From Christensenella sp. UBA5394 (GTDB lineage: Bacteria; Bacillota; Clostridia; Christensenellales; CAG-138), in NCBI GenBank assembly GCA_002409725.1, contig DHOI01000038.1:1-27393 (forward strand): a stretch of 27,393 bases of DNA, given 5' to 3'. Within the stretch, counting starts at the first letter, position 1; every line of letters starts with the position of its first letter. A program made the position numbers and the translations under genes. The notes below the pieces were generated by a model. That model was not told the DNA's origin and made no database searches. It worked only from the letters and a program-made list of their open reading frames with translations. Positions 23,015 through 27,393 of this stretch are shown in pieces.

Positions 23015-23488
23015 TCGTTTACAAAGGCAAGGCGGAAATCACCCTGCTTGTGAACGGCCGGACCCACGTGCTATGGGTACGGGCCGCGGATGTGCTGCTG
23101 GATGTGCTACGCGGCCAGCTGGGCCTCACCGGGGCCAAGCCCGGCTGCCGCAATGGCGATTGCGGGGCCTGCACCGTGGTAATGGACGGGCTGCCCGTCA
23201 AAAGCTGTCTGGTTCTTGCCTGTGCCGCAGAGGGTAAGCAGATCCTCACCGTGGAGGGCATTGGTGAAAGCCCGCTGGCCAAAGCTTTTAGTGAAGCCAG
23301 GGCCTTTCAATGCGGCTATTGTACGCCGGGCTTCCTGATGGCCAGCTTACGCCCTTTTGCAAAATGAGCCTCAGGCGGACGAGGGCACAATGGAGGAATG
23401 GCTGCAAGCAAACATCTGCCGTTGCACCAGCTATGCGGAGATCCGTGCGGCCCTGCGCGCTGTTTTGCCGGGCACGGCGCGGCCGTGA
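23011..23488 (+). pseudogene. Molybdenum hydroxylase [2Fe-2S] subunit, frameshifted as read
   Basis: This small electron-transfer subunit has two [2Fe-2S] sites. The first cluster uses C46, C51, C54 and C66 (GCRNGDCGAC and KSC). The second begins with QCGYCTPGF (C101, C104). The frame then stops at 23366 after MASLRPFAK. Removing one T from the TT at 23347-23348 gives MASYALLQNEPQADEG and MEEWLQANICRCTSY, supplying the last two cysteines, and ends at 23486-23488 with 158 residues. So one extra base, or a sequencing error, truncates the protein before its second cluster is complete. GGGGAGG directly precedes the ATG, which overlaps the FAD gene stop. Confidence 0.86.
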
Positions 23489-23528
23489 AGAAGTACCTCG
23501 CCTTTACGGGGGCTCTATCGTGACGAAG

Positions 23529-23549
23529 AGTGGCTATCGCCACTTTTTT
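23529..23549 (+). terminator. Intrinsic terminator of the molybdenum hydroxylase operon
   Basis: The stem AGTGGC (23529-23534) with GCCACT (23539-23544) around TATC is followed directly by a T6 run (23544-23549), a textbook rho-independent terminator. Confidence 0.85.
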
Positions 23550-23558
23550 GACGTACAA

Positions 23559-23580
23559 AAAGGCCCCGTGAGGGGCCTTT
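23559..23580 (-). terminator. Intrinsic terminator of hpf
   Basis: The nine-pair stem AAAGGCCCC (23559-23567) with GGGGCCTTT (23572-23580) encloses a four-base loop. On the minus strand it runs into TTTTTGTACG, the correct side for ending hpf 23 bases after its stop codon. Confidence 0.85.
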
Positions 23581-23602
23581 GATATTTGATAAATAAAGCG
23601 GA

Positions 23603-24133
23603 TCAATATTTCGGCTCGATGAGGCCATAGTTGCCGTCCTTGCGAAGGTACAGGACGTTTACTGTGCCATCCTCGGCGTTTTCGAATACGTAGAAGGAGT
23701 GACCCAAGAGTTCCATTTGCAGGATGGCCTCCTCTACATCCATGGGCTTAATGGAGAAGCGCTTTACGCGCACTACCTGCCTGGGCTCGTCGTCGAAATC
23801 TTCCAGCGGGGCGTACACAGGCTCGGCCTTGAAGGCGCCCTGGCGCAGGTTCTTTTCGAGCTTGGTGCGGTGCTTGACGATCTGGTGCTCAAGCTTGGCC
23901 AGCACGCTGTCCACAGAGGCGTACATATCGCCGGAAGCGACCTCGCCGCGAATGATGCCGCCCACATAGGGGATGGTAACCTCGACGATGTGGCGGTTGC
24001 GCTCTACCGCCAGCGTCACATGTGCTTCGGTGCCCTCGGGGAAATACTTGTCGAGCTTGGATACCTTTTTGGTTACGAGATCCTCCAGGTATTCCGATAC
24101 CTCAATGTTTTTGCCCGTAATGATAATTCGCAT
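23603..24133 (-). CDS. hpf: Long-form ribosome hibernation promoting factor
   Basis: This 176-residue ribosome-binding protein makes 100S dimers in resting cells. The N-terminal HPF/RaiA domain (about 1-100) has MRIIITGKNIEVSEYLEDLVTKKVSKLDKYF and the basic helix HRTKLEKNLRQG. A linker follows, then the C-terminal dimerisation domain (about 120-176) with VVRVKRFSIKPMDVEEAILQMELLGHSFYVFENAEDGTVNVLYLRKDGNYGLIEP, which marks the long form typical of Bacillota. The ATG at 24133 follows AAAGGGGAA. An extended -10 (TGCTATACT) lies 70-80 bases upstream. It has a dedicated terminator, so it is monocistronic. Confidence 0.96.
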   Translation of the reverse strand: MRIIITGKNIEVSEYLEDLVTKKVSKLDKYFPEGTEAHVTLAVERNRHIVEVTIPYVGGIIRGEVASGDMYASVDSVLAKLEHQIVKHRTKLEKNLRQGAFKAEPVYAPLEDFDDEPRQVVRVKRFSIKPMDVEEAILQMELLGHSFYVFENAEDGTVNVLYLRKDGNYGLIEPKY

Positions 24134-24205
24134 GGTTCTTCCCCTTTCCTGCGCCGGATTGGGCGAGACCGCCCCATGTTGCGGCGCTCTTTCTTCTATG
24201 CTCTA

Positions 24206-24214
24206 AGTATAGCA
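24206..24214 (-). promoter_or_regulatory. Extended -10 promoter of hpf
   Basis: On the minus strand TGCTATACT (24214-24206) forms an extended -10 element. The -35 is weak (TTTTAT about 16 bp upstream). Confidence 0.5.
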
Positions 24215-24279
24215 TAAAGTGCGCGCGATAAAACAGATATTTTTGTGAAAAGATGGGGGCGCAGGCGGGACAATCTTCC

Positions 24280-24420
24280 TCATCTTTCCCCTCCGCATCG
24301 CCCGCGCTTGGGGCAATCCGCACAGCCGCTGTGACAGCCTTTTTTGCGGCCCTTCCACCATCTGACCAGGCACCAGGCCGTGTAAAGCAGGATCAGACCC
24401 GCCAGGATATACCAGATCAT
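24280..24420 (-). CDS. FeoB-associated Cys-rich membrane protein
   Basis: This 46-residue protein has a single N-terminal transmembrane helix (WYILAGLILLYTAWCLV) followed by a basic, cysteine-rich tail: KKGCHSGCADCPKRGRCGGE, with C29, C33, C36 and C42. This is the pattern of the small FeoB-associated proteins encoded next to feoB in Clostridia, often with a C-x3-C-x2-C arrangement, and it probably helps ferrous iron passage at the membrane. The ATG at 24420 follows AAGGGAG. It lies 43 bases after feoB on the same strand, so it is likely co-transcribed. Confidence 0.88.
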   Translation of the reverse strand: MIWYILAGLILLYTAWCLVRWWKGRKKGCHSGCADCPKRGRCGGER

Positions 24421-24463
24421 ACGTCCGCTCCCTTCCCTACAGTCGAATCCCTTACTATTTATA

Positions 24464-27028
24464 TTATGGCAGGATTGGGCCCAATAACATGTAAGCGATA
24501 AAGCTAATCACATAGGCCACGGCCATCTGCCAAAACACGGCGAAGGCCGTCCACTTGCCGCTTTGCAGCTCCCGATGCATGGTGGAGACGGCGGCGGCGC
24601 AGGGCACATACAACAGCACGAAGATGAGGAAGGCATAGGCGGAGCGGGGAGTGAAGGTACCTGAGAGGGCCGTGGCTACAGCGCCGCTTTCCGCCGATAG
24701 GGAGAAGCCGTAAAACATAGCTAGGCTGGAGACCACCGCTTCCTTGGCGATGAGCCCCGTGAGCAGGGATACCGCGGCCTGCCAGGTGCCGAAGCCCTGG
24801 GGCCGGAAGAGAGGCGCGACGAGGCCGCCCAAAATGCCCAGGATGCTTTTTGAGGCATCCTCCACTAATATAAGGCGGGGGTCGAAGCTTTGCAGGAACC
24901 AGAGCACCACGCTCATGGCGAAGATGATGGTGCCCGCCTTTTGCAAAAAGTGGCTCACCCGCTCCCAAACGTGGGTAAACGTATTGCGGACCGTGGGCAC
25001 GCGGTAGGGGGGCAGCTCGATCACGAAGGGGGCATCCTCACCCGGGAAAAGGCGCTTTTTGAACAGCAGGCCCGAGAGCACGCCCAGCAGGATGCCGATG
25101 GCGTAGAGCGAAAAGATCACCAGCGTGCGCCCCTTGGCGAAGAAGGCCCCGGCGATGAGGCCGTAGACCGGCAGCTTGGCCGAGCAGCTCATAAAGGGCA
25201 GCAACAGGATGGTCATGCGCTTGTCTTTTTCATTATCCATGGTGCGCGCGCCCATGGCCGCGGGCACGGTGCAGCCAAAGCCCATTAACAGGGGGATGAA
25301 GCTCTTGCCGGAAAGGCCGAAGCGGCGCATGGGCTTATCCATGATAAAGGCGATGCGGCTCATGTAGCCGCTATCTTCCAGCAGGGAGAGGCAGAAGAAG
25401 AGAATGGCGATCTGCGGCAGGAAGGTGAGCACGCCGCCCACGCCGGTGAGGATACCGTCGCAAACGAGGCCCGTAAGCCAGGCGAACGCGCCGGAGGCAG
25501 TCATGGCCTCGCGTACATAGGGGATGACAAAGGAGCCGAGGGCCACGCTTACCGAGTCCGCAAGGAAAGCCCCGAGGCTGGAAAAGGTGAGGCCGAATAT
25601 CAGCATCATGATGCCGAAGAAGAGGGGCAGAGCCAGGAACTTGTGGGTAAGCAGGGCGTCGATGCGGTTGGATCTGCTGGCCTCTCCCTGCTTGCGCGCC
25701 CGCTTGAGGGCGAGGGCGCACACCCGGCCCACGTAGCGGTAGCGGCTATCCGCCACCATGCTCTCGTTATCGCCCAGGGGACTGGCCGCGGCGTATTCTG
25801 CCGCCACGGCCTCTATCTGCCGGGCCACCTCCGGCGGCAGGCCCAGGCTATCCTTGATGAGCTCGTCGCCCTCCAGCAGCTTAATCTGTGTCCAATGCAG
25901 CGGCAGGCCCGCGGCCTTGGCGTAGCTTTCGACCAGCTTGCCGATGCGGTGGTGGGCCATGTGGGTGAAATCGTCGTAAAGGTCGTCCGGCTCTATGTTG
26001 AAGCCCTCGTGGAATTGGGTGTGAATGGCGTGGATCAGCTTTTGCGCCTGGGCCACCAGCTCGTCCACCCCCATGCCCGTGCGGGCGGAGATGGGGATTA
26101 CGGGCACGCCCAGCTCCAAGGAAAGCCGATTTACGTCGATGCGATCGCCACTCTTCTGCACCTCGTCCATCATATTGAGGGCCACGATCATGGGGTGCTC
26201 CAGCTCCATCAGCTGCACGGTGAGGTAAAGGTTGCGCTCGAGATTGGTGCCATCCACGATGTTGATAATGGCGTCCGGTTTTTCATCCACAATGAAGCGC
26301 CTGGCGATGATCTCTTCCATGGAATGGGGGGAGAGCGAATAGATGCCCGGCAGATCCACCAGCGTCATATCATGGCCGTGGGTGCATATGGCGTTCTTAC
26401 CCACCGCGCCCCGGTTGGGCTGCTTGACCCGGCCCTCTTTTTTTTCTACCGTTACGCCGGGCCAGTTGCCCACGTATTCGTGGCCGCCGGTCATGGCGTT
26501 GAACAGGGTGGTTTTGCCGCAGTTGGGGTTGCCCACCAGGGCCAACTTTACGGGTTGGTTCTCCGCGCCGGGGTCGATTTTATGCGAGCAAACGGCGCAT
26601 TCGTCCGCCTCACCTGCGCGAGAGCAGGTGCTGGGAGTGCTGGTGAATGCCTCGGTCAGCAGGGCGGCCCGGCGGTGGCCCTCGGCATCGGTATCCCGCT
26701 TGTGGCCGAGCTGTGAGCGGGAGCTCCGCTCGTATTCGGCCAGGGTTTGACGTTGCTGTTTTTGCAGGGCATCCTTTTCGCCGCCTTTCATCAGGGTGAT
26801 CTGCAGGGCATCCTCTCGCCTAAGGGAAAGGGAATAGCCCCGCAGGGCGATCTCGATGGGGTCGCCCATGGGGGCCACCTTAACCACCGTTACCTCTGTG
26901 CCGGGGGTGATGCCCATGTCCACGATGCGGCGGCGCACGCGCTTATCCGCCGTATTTACGCCGTATATATGGCCGCTTTGCCCAGGCAAGAGTTCACCCA
27001 GGGATTTACGCCCGCCTTTGTCATTCAT
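24464..27028 (-). CDS. feoB: Ferrous iron transport protein, FeoA-FeoB fusion
   Basis: This 854-residue protein imports Fe2+. Residues about 8-82 form a FeoA-like SH3 domain (RRRIVDMGITPGTEV and a C-terminal LRREDALQITL). A charged linker of about 75 residues follows, with C135, C144 and C147. The FeoB G-domain has G1 GNPNCGKTT (166-174), G3 DLPG (225-228) and G4 NMMD (285-288). Next come a helical GDI-like region and a membrane domain with gate motifs GFGCTVPAAMGARTM and LPFMSCSAKLPVYG, then a C-terminal membrane half with KEAVVSSLAMFYG and YVPCAAAVSTMHRE. Separate FeoA and FeoB proteins are the more familiar form. A strong promoter lies at 27093-27065, and the FeoB-associated peptide follows. 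Confidence 0.96.
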   Translation of the reverse strand: MNDKGGRKSLGELLPGQSGHIYGVNTADKRVRRRIVDMGITPGTEVTVVKVAPMGDPIEIALRGYSLSLRREDALQITLMKGGEKDALQKQQRQTLAEYERSSRSQLGHKRDTDAEGHRRAALLTEAFTSTPSTCSRAGEADECAVCSHKIDPGAENQPVKLALVGNPNCGKTTLFNAMTGGHEYVGNWPGVTVEKKEGRVKQPNRGAVGKNAICTHGHDMTLVDLPGIYSLSPHSMEEIIARRFIVDEKPDAIINIVDGTNLERNLYLTVQLMELEHPMIVALNMMDEVQKSGDRIDVNRLSLELGVPVIPISARTGMGVDELVAQAQKLIHAIHTQFHEGFNIEPDDLYDDFTHMAHHRIGKLVESYAKAAGLPLHWTQIKLLEGDELIKDSLGLPPEVARQIEAVAAEYAAASPLGDNESMVADSRYRYVGRVCALALKRARKQGEASRSNRIDALLTHKFLALPLFFGIMMLIFGLTFSSLGAFLADSVSVALGSFVIPYVREAMTASGAFAWLTGLVCDGILTGVGGVLTFLPQIAILFFCLSLLEDSGYMSRIAFIMDKPMRRFGLSGKSFIPLLMGFGCTVPAAMGARTMDNEKDKRMTILLLPFMSCSAKLPVYGLIAGAFFAKGRTLVIFSLYAIGILLGVLSGLLFKKRLFPGEDAPFVIELPPYRVPTVRNTFTHVWERVSHFLQKAGTIIFAMSVVLWFLQSFDPRLILVEDASKSILGILGGLVAPLFRPQGFGTWQAAVSLLTGLIAKEAVVSSLAMFYGFSLSAESGAVATALSGTFTPRSAYAFLIFVLLYVPCAAAVSTMHRELQSGKWTAFAVFWQMAVAYVISFIAYMLLGPILP

Positions 27029-27064
27029 AAAAAATGGCCTCTTTCGCCTTTTACACTTTTATTC

Positions 27065-27093
27065 AGTATATGTTCCCGCCTTGTGCCTGTCAA
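27065..27093 (-). promoter_or_regulatory. Promoter of the feoB operon
   Basis: On the minus strand TTGACA (27093-27088) and TATACT (27070-27065) are 17 bp apart, the best sigma-A promoter in the window. The leader to the ATG is about 30 bases. No clear Fur box was recognised by eye. Confidence 0.8.
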
Positions 27094-27130
27094 GCGGCGC
27101 AAACGGGGCGGGCTACCGCTAAGATGCGTA

Positions 27131-27159
27131 TTGCATGGCGGTTGGGGAAAGACTATAAT
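27131..27159 (+). promoter_or_regulatory. Promoter of the UPF0340 gene
   Basis: TTGCAT (27131-27136) and TATAAT (27154-27159) are 17 bp apart, followed about 25 bases later by GGGAGG and the start codon. It is divergent from the feoB promoter. Confidence 0.7.
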
Positions 27160-27197
27160 GTTACTCGGTATAACTATGAGAACAGGGAGGGAAACGA

Positions 27198-27393
27198 ATG
27201 CTGGAAGTTTATAAACAGGCCCAAGCGGCCGTGGCGGAGCTGATGGCCTCCGCGGATAATCTCAAAGCCGGGGATATGCTGGTCGTGGGCTGTTCCACCA
27301 GCGAGATCTGCGGCAAGCGTATCGGCACCGGCTCCTCACAAGAGGCGGCCAAGGCCGTGATGGATGCTATATTGCCTGTGGCCAAGGCCCGGT
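27198..27393 (+). CDS. UPF0340/DUF436 family protein, partial (3' end beyond window)
   Basis: The first 65 codons of a gene cut by the right edge. The ATG at 27198 follows GGGAGG. GDMLVVGCSTSEICGKRIGTGSSQEAAKAVM is the recognisable N-terminal pattern of the YwlG/UPF0340 (DUF436) family, whose function is not established. C32 and C38 are in view. The gene is divergent from feoB and has its own promoter. Confidence 0.85.
   Translation, partial: MLEVYKQAQAAVAELMASADNLKAGDMLVVGCSTSEICGKRIGTGSSQEAAKAVMDAILPVAKAR

Noticed and set aside
24253..24501. An 82-codon plus-strand frame between hpf and feoB
   Set aside because: It lies antisense to the FeoB-associated Cys-rich peptide, which has a clear family pattern and ribosome site.
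25643..26716. A 357-codon open frame antisense to feoB
   Set aside because: It covers the conserved FeoB G-domain on the other strand and has no recognisable protein pattern.

Overview
The window reads as chromosome from a Gram-positive anaerobe of the Bacillota, probably class Clostridia. The evidence is strong GGAGG-type ribosome binding sites, sigma-A style promoters (one is TTGACA-17-TATACT), a long-form ribosome hibernation factor, a small FeoB-associated Cys-rich membrane protein, a one-cluster ferredoxin and a GC-rich but AT-punctuated base composition. No genus can be named from the sequence alone. Genes are dense and organised in operons. No rRNA, tRNA, CRISPR array or intact mobile element was seen.

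Region 1 (1-13220) is a sugar island for L-rhamnose. A leftward operon encodes rhamnose mutarotase (rhaM), rhamnose isomerase (rhaA) and a ribose/rhamnose-type ABC importer (ATPase, permease, second permease cut by the window edge). An AraC-family regulator points right, followed by a rightward six-gene operon: class II aldolase, rhamnulokinase (rhaB), SDR dehydrogenase, PHP-domain protein, tandem class II aldolase and a zinc dehydrogenase resembling sorbose-phosphate reductases. These six are tightly coupled by ATGA overlaps or gaps of a few bases up to about 33 bases. Import, mutarotation, isomerisation, phosphorylation and aldol cleavage are all accounted for. The SDR-PHP-tandem aldolase-dehydrogenase block goes beyond the textbook pathway. 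A direct-repeat operator with 21-bp period lies upstream of both operons in the same orientation relative to transcription, which ties them to one AraC-type activator.

Region 2 (13221-15612) holds a structured, repeat-containing intergenic region, a metallo-beta-lactamase-fold hydrolase, a convergent GNAT acetyltransferase and a small ferredoxin preceded by a possible 42-residue protein.

Region 3 (15613-19513) is a copper module: an HxlR regulator (frameshifted as read) divergent from copA (two-HMA Cu+ ATPase), an unrecognised lipoprotein with an internal duplication, and copZ.

Region 4 (19514-23488) has an AT-rich non-coding stretch and then a three-subunit molybdenum hydroxylase (xanthine dehydrogenase family) in the order Mo subunit, FAD subunit, FeS subunit. 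The Mo and FeS genes each carry a one-base frameshift as read. Together with hxlR this makes three single-base indels within 7.5 kb, either local gene decay or sequencing error.

Region 5 (23489-27393) has back-to-back terminators, hpf, a FeoB-associated Cys-rich peptide and a FeoA-FeoB fusion ferrous iron transporter on the minus strand. The 5' end of a UPF0340/DUF436 gene diverges from it at the right edge.
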